From JAADDG01 sp964450755 (GTDB taxonomy: Bacteria; Campylobacterota; Campylobacteria; Campylobacterales; JAADDG01), in contig CAYVDJ010000105.1 in NCBI GenBank assembly GCA_964450755.1, forward strand, positions 1-6,027: 6,027 bases of DNA, written 5' to 3'. The notes below the pieces were generated by a model. The model saw only the letters and a program-made list of their open reading frames with translations, was not told the DNA's origin and made no database searches. The translations under genes and the position numbers were made by a program. Positions within the stretch are counted from its first letter, which is position 1, and the number at the start of each line of letters is the position of its first letter. Of this stretch, positions 1 through 5,260 are shown piece by piece.

Positions 1-773
1 GTCAAAAAGATCCGATGGTTTTTGTAAGAGGGGACAAAGAACTTAAATTCAGCGGATTTATAGGACCAAAAGATCATAAACTTTTAAGCAGTATAGATCC
101 AAGGCTTACCGATATCATAGAGTACGGATTTTTTACTTTTATAGCAAAACCGATGTTTTTACTTCTTCAATTTCTTTATAATCTTATCGGAAACTGGGGA
201 TGGGCTATCGTTGTTATTACGATTTTGATAAGAGTTGTGCTTTTTCCTTTGACTTTAAAAGGGATGGTTTCAATGAGCAAGATGAAAGAACTTGCTCCGA
301 AAATGAAAGAACTTCAAAAAAAATACAAAGATGACAAACAAAAACTAAACGCCCACATGATGGAACTTTATAAAAAGCATGGTGCAAATCCTATGGGAGG
401 ATGTTTGCCAATGATCCTTCAAATACCCGTCTTTTTTGCAATTTACCGCGTTTTATTAAATGCCATAGAGTTAAAAGCCGCTCCGTGGATGCTTTGGATT
501 AGTGATCTCTCTTTGAAAGATCCCTATTTTATTCTTCCTGTTTTGATGGGTGCTACAATGTTTTGGAATCAAAGGGTAACGCCGACTACCATTACCGATC
601 CTATGCAGGAAAAGATAATGAAATGGCTTCCTCTTGTGTTTACATTTTTCTTTGTAACTTTCCCTGCGGGATTAACACTTTACTGGTTTATCAATAATCT
701 TTTATCTGTTGCTCAGCAATATTATGTAAATTATTATTTGAAAAAGAAAAAAGAGCAAAAGGTCGTAAAATGA
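1..773 (+). CDS. yidC: Membrane protein insertase YidC, C-terminal part (5' end outside window)
   Basis: YidC inserts and folds inner-membrane proteins, alone or with SecYEG. The frame is open to the left edge (codons from position 3), so the first visible Met (15-17) is internal and the N-terminal membrane anchor and most of the periplasmic domain are missing. Counting from that Met, residues 1-35 are the end of the periplasmic domain (SGFIGPKDHKLL). Hydrophobic segments follow at about 40-58, 61-80, 130-150, 170-185 and 203-235. R73 in ITILIRVVLFPLT matches the conserved groove arginine (R366 in E. coli). The cytoplasmic hairpin SMSKMKELAPKMKELQKKY, the NPMGGCLPMILQIPVFFAIY block and the PTTITDPMQEKIMKWLP block are all typical. 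The tail is basic (KKKKEQKVVK), as expected for ribosome contact. The stop overlaps the jag start (ATGA, 770-773), indicating translational coupling. Confidence 0.97.
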   Translation, partial: QKDPMVFVRGDKELKFSGFIGPKDHKLLSSIDPRLTDIIEYGFFTFIAKPMFLLLQFLYNLIGNWGWAIVVITILIRVVLFPLTLKGMVSMSKMKELAPKMKELQKKYKDDKQKLNAHMMELYKKHGANPMGGCLPMILQIPVFFAIYRVLLNAIELKAAPWMLWISDLSLKDPYFILPVLMGATMFWNQRVTPTTITDPMQEKIMKWLPLVFTFFFVTFPAGLTLYWFINNLLSVAQQYYVNYYLKKKKEQKVVK

Positions 774-1483
774 TTCGAGTGGAAGCTGAAACTCTGACTG
801 AAGCCTATTCAAAGGCGGCTGAAAATTTAAACTGTTCCGTAACTGAACTTAATATTACGGTTTTACAAAATCCCAAAAAGGGGATATTCGGTTTTTTACA
901 AAAAAAGGCGATTATTGCGGCAGAAATAAAAAAAGAGGAAAAAAAAGGCGGTTTTAATAAAAAATCATCGGAATCATTTCAAAAAGATGCAAAAAAATAT
1001 ACTTTAATACCTCAAGAAGAGGTTGAAGAAGCTGCAAAAGAGATAGAGAAACTGCTTCAAAATCTTATGAAATACAGCTGCTTTGACCTTGATACGATAA
1101 AAGTAAGAGCCGGAAAAGGAAACAGCGTTGTAATCGATATCAACGGAAATGATGCGGCACTTCTTATCGGGAAAGAGGGTTACAGATATAAAGCTTTTTC
1201 ATATATGATATATAACTGGATCAATATAAAGTATCAGCTGAATATCCGTTTGGAGATAGCGGAATTTCTGAAAAATCAAGAAGAGATGATAAAAAAATAT
1301 CTCTCTCCCGTCAAAGAGAGAATAAAACAGTACGGAAGAGGACAGACAAAGCCTCTTGACGGCGTTTTGGTCAAGATCGCTTTGGAAGAGTTAAGAGAAG
1401 AGTTTAAAGACAAGTATGTCAGTATAAAGACAAACAAAGACGGAGACAAATATATCATTGTCAATGATTTTATAAGGCGCTGA
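770..1483 (+). CDS. jag: Jag/KhpB (EloR-type) RNA-binding protein with degenerate R3H domain
   Basis: This cytoplasmic, probably RNA-binding protein is almost always encoded next to yidC. Related KhpB/EloR proteins in Gram-positive bacteria pair with KhpA and affect cell elongation. The role in Campylobacterota is less clear; a Helicobacter homologue has been linked to a secretion ATPase. Domain order in 237 aa: Jag_N at 1-51 (ending KKGIFGFLQKKAIIAAEI), a charged linker at 52-85, a KH domain at about 105-165 with its GxxG loop as GKEG at 134-137, and an R3H-like region at about 166-237. The R-x3-H signature is absent: around PLDGVLVKIALEEL (195-208) the expected Arg and His positions appear to be V/K and L. 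The ATG at 770 overlaps the yidC stop and has AAAAGG at 757-762 with 7-nt spacing. The stop overlaps the likely CTG start of mnmE. Confidence 0.93.
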   Translation: MIRVEAETLTEAYSKAAENLNCSVTELNITVLQNPKKGIFGFLQKKAIIAAEIKKEEKKGGFNKKSSESFQKDAKKYTLIPQEEVEEAAKEIEKLLQNLMKYSCFDLDTIKVRAGKGNSVVIDINGNDAALLIGKEGYRYKAFSYMIYNWINIKYQLNIRLEIAEFLKNQEEMIKKYLSPVKERIKQYGRGQTKPLDGVLVKIALEELREEFKDKYVSIKTNKDGDKYIIVNDFIRR

Positions 1484-1488
1484 AAATA
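1474..1488 (+). promoter_or_regulatory. mnmE translation start region: AAGG then CTG or ATA
   Basis: AAGG lies at 1474-1477. It is only 2 nt from CTG 1480-1482, which is too close for a good Shine-Dalgarno, but 8 nt from ATA 1486-1488, a good distance. CTG is favoured by the CTGA overlap with the jag stop, which mirrors the ATGA overlap of yidC and jag, and it allows re-initiation by the terminating ribosome. The two starts give MKIETIAAI and METIAAI, and both fit the family. The choice cannot be settled from sequence alone. Confidence 0.5.
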
Positions 1489-2829
1489 GAAACCATTGCA
1501 GCTATTGCCACGGCTTACGGCATAGGCTCTATCGCCATTATCAGGATAAGTGGGGATAGAGCTTTACAGATAGCAAAAAAGCTTACAAAAAGAGATGATT
1601 TCAAAGAGCGATATGCTCATTTGACAACAGTTTATGACGCGTCTGATGAAATAATCGATCAAACTATCACTATCTATTTCAAAGCCCCAAAAAGTTTTAC
1701 ATGTGAAGATATCATAGAGTTTCAATGCCACGGCGGAAGTGTTGTTGCCAATATGATTTTGGATGAAGTAATAAAAAACGGTGCAAGACTTGCAAATGCC
1801 GGAGAGTTTTCAAAAAGAGCGTTTCTAAACGGTCGTATAGACCTCACCGAAGCTGAAGCAATAGCAAAACTGATAGAGACAAAAAGTATTGACGGCGCAA
1901 AAATACTCTCAAGACAGTTAAAGGGTGAGTTAAAAGAGTATATGGACTCTTTGAGAGATTCTCTTGTGGAGATTTTGGCTTTTGTAGAGGTAAATATAGA
2001 CTATGCGGAAGAGGATTTGCCTGAGGATATCGAAGATATGATCTTCTCAAAATTAAATGATTTAAAAAATACTTTGAAAAGAACTGTTGATATCAGCCGT
2101 CAAAGAGAGGGTTTGCTGGATGGATTTAAGATATCGATAGTAGGCAAACCAAATGTCGGCAAAAGTTCTCTTTTAAACTCTCTGCTTAACTATAACCGCG
2201 CTATCATAAGCGATATAGCCGGAACAACAAGGGATACGATAGAAGAGGAAGTCAAGATAGGTACTCATCTTATCAGGATAGTAGATACTGCCGGTATAAG
2301 AGAAGATACTTTGGATATGATAGAGAAGATAGGAATACAAAGGTCGATAGAAGCAATAGAACAAAGCGATATAGTTTTGGCTCTTTTTGACAATTCTATG
2401 CCTTATGATTTGAATGATGAAAAAATAGTGAATATTTTAAACGGATACAGGGACAGTAAAAAGATAATTGTTATTTTAAACAAAGTGGATCTGCAAAATC
2501 GTTTTGACATCTCAAAAATAGAAGATTTTGATTATATAAAAGTAAGTTGTAAAATAGATACAAAAAAGGTTATAGACAAGATAAAAGAGTATCTTGATAC
2601 CCAGACTCTTGACAATGATGTCATGCTTGTCTCAAAAAGGCAGATAGATGCCGTATCTGATGCTCTAAAAGCGATAGAGGAGTCAAAAGAAAATCTGCAA
2701 AACAAAGAGCTGGAACTTTTTGCCTATGCTATAAATGAGGCTATCGAAAAAATTTCATCTGTTACAAGAAGATTTGAAAGAGATGAAATTTTGGATAAAA
2801 TGTTTGGGAGTTTTTGTCTTGGGAAATAG
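1480..2829 (+). CDS. mnmE: tRNA modification GTPase MnmE, non-canonical start codon
   Basis: With MnmG, MnmE makes the (carboxymethyl)aminomethyl modification at wobble U34 of several tRNAs, using a formyl-folate and a K+-stimulated GTPase. Numbering from CTG 1480 gives 449 aa, normal for the family. The N-terminal folate-binding domain begins ETIAAIATAYGIGSIAIIRI. The G domain shows G1 GKPNVGKS 222-229 (N225 is the usual K+ ligand), G2 GTTRD 248-252, G3 DTAGI 269-273 and G4 NKVD 334-337. The C-terminal FCLGK contains the essential Cys (C446). The in-frame stop at 1465-1467 leaves no ATG, GTG or TTG before TTG 1621, which would remove 47 residues including the conserved N-terminus. CTG 1480 forms a CTGA overlap with the jag stop; ATA 1486 is the rival. 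It is the last gene of the plus-strand operon. Confidence 0.94.
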   Translation: MKIETIAAIATAYGIGSIAIIRISGDRALQIAKKLTKRDDFKERYAHLTTVYDASDEIIDQTITIYFKAPKSFTCEDIIEFQCHGGSVVANMILDEVIKNGARLANAGEFSKRAFLNGRIDLTEAEAIAKLIETKSIDGAKILSRQLKGELKEYMDSLRDSLVEILAFVEVNIDYAEEDLPEDIEDMIFSKLNDLKNTLKRTVDISRQREGLLDGFKISIVGKPNVGKSSLLNSLLNYNRAIISDIAGTTRDTIEEEVKIGTHLIRIVDTAGIREDTLDMIEKIGIQRSIEAIEQSDIVLALFDNSMPYDLNDEKIVNILNGYRDSKKIIVILNKVDLQNRFDISKIEDFDYIKVSCKIDTKKVIDKIKEYLDTQTLDNDVMLVSKRQIDAVSDALKAIEESKENLQNKELELFAYAINEAIEKISSVTRRFERDEILDKMFGSFCLGK

Positions 2830-2875
2830 TCTATCTTCTTTCCAATAAAATGCTTTATTAAAGATAAAGAAAAAC

Positions 2876-2895
2876 CTCTAAAAGTTTTTTTAGAG
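2876..2895 (-). terminator. Hairpin terminator between convergent genes, probably bidirectional
   Basis: There is a perfect 8-bp inverted repeat, CTCTAAAA (2876-2883) and TTTTAGAG (2888-2895), with a 4-nt loop. Read on the minus strand it is followed by GTTTTTC, a T-tract, so it best fits termination of the DUF1538/PII-like unit. Its distal arm overlaps the PII-like stop codon (2890-2892). On the plus strand it lies about 47 nt after the mnmE stop and is followed by a weaker T-rich stretch, so it may also end mnmE transcription. The stem is short and A/T-rich. Confidence 0.6.
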
Positions 2896-3240
2896 TATAT
2901 TTCTTATATTTTTCTCAAATTTATGAAGTTCATCATTGTCAAGACCTGCTACATGGCTTAAAGGTATTGTAAATGCAAGAGAACTGTTTTTATGGCTATC
3001 CAAATCAAATTCGTTTCTTAAAGCTTTCATAACTTTCATAGAAAGTCTTCTTGGTAAAACAAAAAGCAGTAAAGATACATTTTCTTCCAATGTCAAGCCG
3101 AAAAAGACTTTCTTTTCTTTTAGACCTATATTTCTACCGTGTACGATAGTTACTCCTCCCGCACCTGCCTCTTTTGCAATTTCTATCGCTTTTTCTTCAT
3201 CTTTGTCCTGTATTATCGTTACTAATGCAACAAATTTCAT
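2890..3240 (-). CDS. Divergent PII-like (GlnB superfamily) signalling protein
   Basis: The 116-aa size and fold pattern (MKFVALVTII strand, helix DEEKAIEIAKEAGAGG, strand VTIVHGR, loop, strand NVSLLLFVLP, helix RRLSMKVMKAL, strand LAFTIPLSHVAGL) match PII proteins, which form cytoplasmic trimers that bind nucleotides and effectors and dock on partners, often transporters. The segment HGRNIGLKEKKVFFGLTLEEN (35-55) takes the place of the T-loop and has no Tyr to match the uridylylated Tyr51 of GlnB. The B-loop consensus TGxxGDGKIF is not present; the corresponding stretch reads DSHKNSSLAF. It is therefore not a housekeeping GlnB/GlnK but a PII paralogue. The start is well supported by AAGGAG with 5-nt spacing. 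It lies 9 nt after the DUF1538 gene and is probably translationally coupled to it. Membership of the superfamily is fairly sure; ligand and target are unknown. Confidence 0.8.
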   Translation of the reverse strand: MKFVALVTIIQDKDEEKAIEIAKEAGAGGVTIVHGRNIGLKEKKVFFGLTLEENVSLLLFVLPRRLSMKVMKALRNEFDLDSHKNSSLAFTIPLSHVAGLDNDELHKFEKNIRNIL

Positions 3241-3244
3241 ATTG

Positions 3245-3252
3245 ACTCCTTA
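3245..3252 (-). promoter_or_regulatory. Ribosome binding site fused to upstream stop codon (TAAGGAGT)
   Basis: On the minus strand the TAA stop of the DUF1538 gene (3252-3250) supplies the first bases of a strong Shine-Dalgarno, AAGGAG (3251-3246), five bases before the ATG of the PII-like gene (3240). A ribosome terminating on the membrane-protein gene therefore stops directly on the next gene's binding site. This suggests coupled, ratio-controlled synthesis of the two proteins. Confidence 0.75.
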
Positions 3253-4758
3253 CTCTTTTTCCATCCGTTTTTTTAGTATCTGTGCATAAATGCCATATCC
3301 CATAACTGTAATCATGGGAAACAGTGAAGCAAACGCTATCAGTCCAAAACCGTCGATTAAAGGATTTCTGCCCTCTATGTTTTGGGCAAGTCCTAATCCA
3401 AGTGCGGCTACAAGAGGTACTGTTACCGTTGATGTTGTTACTCCTCCACTGTCGTATGCTATCGGTATGATATATTTTGGTGCAAATTGTGTTAAAATTA
3501 TAACAATAATATATCCTATTATAATATAATAATGAATCTCATCTCCAACAACAATGCGATAAGCTCCCAATCCTATGCCAATAGCCACTCCAAAAGCAAC
3601 TGCAATACGCAAAATAGTCTGTTTAATAATCTGCTGACTTATCTCTTCTGCTTTGATGGCTATTGCCAATAAAGCAGGTTCTGCCATAGTTGTAGAAAAG
3701 CCGATAAGAAAAGCAAACAGATAAATAAGTATATCATTTTTCATGGAAGTAAGTTGAAAAGCGATAGTCTCTCCTATCGGAAAAAGTCCCATTTCAAGCC
3801 CCATGATAAAAGCATATAATCCCAAAATTACCAAAATGATACCTACTGCTATTTTATGAAGATGTGCAACCGGTTTTTTTATAATAAAATATTGAAAGAA
3901 AAAGATAACGGCTAATATAGGAGCAACATCTCTTATAACAGAGACGATATCCCAAAACATATCTAAAAGTTCAAATTTTTCATGCTCTTTGAGCATTTTT
4001 GTAACTACCTCTTGTACTATTGGAAGAGAAGAGGTTGTGTCGTTGGAAAATGCATAAACAAATATTCCGTAAAGTTGTACGAAAATCATAGGAGTCAAAG
4101 AGGCAAAAGCTATCAAGCCAAAACCGTCAATTACCGGATTACGGCCTTTTATACTTGAAGCTAGACCGATTCCAAGTGCCACTACCAAAGGTACTGTTAC
4201 AGTAGAGGTAGTTACTCCCCCGCTGTCGTAAGCTAAACCTATTATCTCTCTTGGTGCAAAAAAAGTTACAATTACAACAATTATATATCCTGTAATAATA
4301 TAATAATGAATAGGATGACCTAAAAGGATACGAAGAGTTCCGAGTGTGATAGCAAAACCGACTGAGAAGGCTACTGTCATTCTAAGAAAAAAAGCATCGA
4401 TTTTTCCGGCACTGATTGAAGCTGCCTTATCGGCAATGGCTATGAGGGCAGGTTCTGCGACTGTGGTTGAAAAGCCGATTGTAAAAGCAAACATCAAAAG
4501 CCAAAAGAGAGAGCCTTTTTTTGCAAAATCGGTAGAGAGATTTTCTCCTATAGGAAAGATTCCAAGTTCCAAACCTCTGATAAAAAAGGCAAGTCCTATT
4601 GCAACTATTATAAGTCCTGTGATAATGGAAAAAAGATTTTCAGGTATTGTGCGAATAATAGCTGTTTGAAAAAATGTTACAACGACTATAATAGGTATCA
4701 AATCTTTAAGAGAATTTTTAAGGTCGTTTGCAAATACTTTCAAACTTTCTATTATCAT
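3250..4758 (-). CDS. DUF1538 family membrane protein with two tandem homologous halves, putative transporter
   Basis: The protein is 502 aa and very hydrophobic, with no signal peptide needed. Two DUF1538 units sit at about 15-240 and 273-498, separated by a hydrophilic linker (about 237-265). Every matching motif is exactly 258 residues apart: GLELGIFPIGE 62-72 with GLEMGLFPIGE 320-330; GFSTTVAEPAL 95-105 with GFSTTMAEPAL 353-363; HYYI 151 with 409; YDSGGVTTSTVTVPLV 177-192, identical at 435-450; GRNP-IDGFGLIAFAS 205-220 with 463-478. The conserved polar/Gly motifs inside membrane segments, and roughly seven hydrophobic stretches per half, are typical of a transporter with internal pseudo-symmetry. 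The family function is not established to my knowledge. The adjacent PII-like gene suggests a regulated transporter. The ATG has AAAAGG at 4774-4769 (10-nt spacing) and a strong promoter upstream. Confidence 0.88.
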   Translation of the reverse strand: MIIESLKVFANDLKNSLKDLIPIIVVVTFFQTAIIRTIPENLFSIITGLIIVAIGLAFFIRGLELGIFPIGENLSTDFAKKGSLFWLLMFAFTIGFSTTVAEPALIAIADKAASISAGKIDAFFLRMTVAFSVGFAITLGTLRILLGHPIHYYIITGYIIVVIVTFFAPREIIGLAYDSGGVTTSTVTVPLVVALGIGLASSIKGRNPVIDGFGLIAFASLTPMIFVQLYGIFVYAFSNDTTSSLPIVQEVVTKMLKEHEKFELLDMFWDIVSVIRDVAPILAVIFFFQYFIIKKPVAHLHKIAVGIILVILGLYAFIMGLEMGLFPIGETIAFQLTSMKNDILIYLFAFLIGFSTTMAEPALLAIAIKAEEISQQIIKQTILRIAVAFGVAIGIGLGAYRIVVGDEIHYYIIIGYIIVIILTQFAPKYIIPIAYDSGGVTTSTVTVPLVAALGLGLAQNIEGRNPLIDGFGLIAFASLFPMITVMGYGIYAQILKKRMEKE

Positions 4759-4816
4759 AACTTTTTTACCTTTTATTTGAATCAGTATAATATTATTTTT
4801 TATATTTATATGTAAA

Positions 4817-4845
4817 ACTTAAGATTATACATTTAAATCTTAAGT
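4817..4845. promoter_or_regulatory. Perfect 29-bp dyad overlapping the promoter (putative operator)
   Basis: ACTTAAGATT (4817-4826) and AATCTTAAGT (4836-4845) are exact reverse complements, 10 bp each with a 9-bp spacer. The half-site centres are 19 bp apart, close to two helical turns, suiting a dimeric helix-turn-helix protein. The dyad runs from 1 bp downstream of the -35 box, through the spacer and part of the -10 box, to the predicted +1. A bound protein would block RNA polymerase. I do not recognise the motif as that of a known regulator, and no regulator gene is in the window. It is a poor terminator candidate because no T-tract follows. Confidence 0.65.
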
Positions 4846-4852
4846 ATGTCAA
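4824..4852 (-). promoter_or_regulatory. Consensus sigma70 promoter of the DUF1538/PII-like unit
   Basis: On the minus strand, TTGACA (4852-4847) and TATAAT (4829-4824) are separated by exactly 17 bp, a full match to the consensus. The expected start of transcription is near 4817, giving a leader of about 59 nt to the ATG at 4758. A-T tracts upstream of the -35 box could act as an UP element. Campylobacterota promoters usually lack a conserved -35 box, so the perfect -35 is unusual and predicts a strong promoter unless it is repressed. Confidence 0.82.
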
Positions 4853-4984
4853 TTTAAATTTATAAATTATTAAAATAAAAAGGTAAAGTGTGAAGTTATG
4901 CTATACTATATCGTTAATCAGATATTTTTCTATAAAAACATTTGCCATCTTACAAGGATTATATGTATTTTTATCAGAATTTTT

Positions 4985-5248
4985 TTAATTTCCAAAGAGA
5001 TGTTTTTTTGTTTTTTGCAGATGTTTGATAACTTTTATGATCTCTTCATATCCCATCTCACCGTCTTCTTCATCATCAAAAACTTCATCTATTCCGTCAA
5101 GATAAGCCTCTACCGCTTCTTGCATTTTATCCTGTTTTACTCCTGCAAAATAGAGAGCAACTCCCAACATATCCGCTAATTGCATAGCGAGTTCTTCTAT
5201 CTCCACTTTTGAATCAAAAAGTTCCTGATTTTGTAGTTTTGTCAACAT
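4985..5248 (-). CDS. Small acidic protein of unknown function, 87 aa
   Basis: I do not recognise a family. The protein is probably mostly helical and soluble: an amphipathic N-terminal helix (about 12-37, VEIEELAMQLADMLGVALYFAG), a second helix (about 40-52, DKMQEAVEAYLDG), a very acidic stretch (51-69, including DEVFDDEEDGE) and a basic C-terminal helix (70-83, IIKVIKHLQKTKKH). There is no signal peptide, membrane segment or cysteine pair. The start is supported by AAGGA at 5259-5255 with 6-nt spacing, overlapping the stop of the DHH gene 9 nt upstream. Coupling to that gene suggests a related or co-regulated function, but this is inference. It is judged real because of the good RBS, tight spacing and ordinary protein composition. 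Confidence 0.8.
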   Translation of the reverse strand: MLTKLQNQELFDSKVEIEELAMQLADMLGVALYFAGVKQDKMQEAVEAYLDGIDEVFDDEEDGEMGYEEIIKVIKHLQKTKKHLFGN

Positions 5249-5253
5249 TTTTA

Positions 5254-5260
5254 TTCCTTA
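5254..5260 (-). promoter_or_regulatory. Ribosome binding site fused to upstream stop codon (TAAGGAA)
   Basis: The TAA stop of the DHH phosphoesterase gene (5260-5258) forms the start of the Shine-Dalgarno AAGGA (5259-5255) for the 87-aa gene, whose ATG is at 5248 (6-nt spacing). This is the same layout, with the same 9-nt gap between coding regions, as at the DUF1538/PII-like junction. It fixes the start of the small gene and points to coupled translation. Confidence 0.7.

Larger units (their letters stand above)
4759..4984. other. AT-rich intergenic region holding the DUF1538 promoter
   Basis: This 226-bp gap lies between the stop of the 87-aa gene and the start of the DUF1538 gene, both on the minus strand. 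It contains the consensus promoter with its overlapping dyad (4817-4852), AT-rich DNA upstream of the -35 box (about 4853-4885, possibly an UP element), and a 10-bp palindrome ATAATATTAT (4787-4796) in the leader. I see no strong intrinsic terminator after the 87-aa gene (only a 5-bp A/T hairpin near 4925-4938), so some readthrough is possible. No credible gene or structured RNA was seen. Confidence 0.6.

Noticed and set aside
1466..1486. Jag-MnmE fusion by -1 frameshift near the jag stop
   Set aside because: No clear slippery heptamer lies between the frame-1 stop (1465-1467) and the jag stop (1481-1483). A re-initiation start is simpler.
1621..2829. mnmE starting at TTG 1621 (402 aa)
   Set aside because: It would delete the conserved TIAAIAT...GSIAIIRISG N-terminus, which is in frame and intact upstream. 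The family length of about 450 aa is met only with a start near 1480-1486.
2844..2859. AATAAA-ATGC-TTTATT hairpin after mnmE
   Set aside because: Six A/T pairs only and no T-tract. The 2876-2895 hairpin is the better terminator.
2936..3289. Plus-strand reading frame of 117 aa
   Set aside because: Antisense shadow of the PII-like gene, which has a good RBS, family features and operon context.
3409..4230. Tandem DNA repeat from assembly or recent duplication inside the DUF1538 gene
   Set aside because: Even where the protein blocks are identical, the codons differ at many synonymous positions, so the duplication is ancient.
4346..4669. Plus-strand reading frame of 107 aa
   Set aside because: Antisense to the DUF1538 gene, whose motifs and internal repeat confirm the minus-strand reading. 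Low-complexity composition.
4817..4845. The 29-bp dyad as a transcription terminator of the 87-aa gene
   Set aside because: It lies about 140 bp past that stop, the stem is A/T-rich and no T-run follows. Its exact fit over the -35/-10 spacer favours an operator.
4898..5179. Plus-strand reading frame of 93 aa
   Set aside because: It is mostly antisense to the 87-aa gene, with a Phe/Ile/Tyr-rich composition typical of the reverse strand of AT-rich coding DNA. No recognisable domain.
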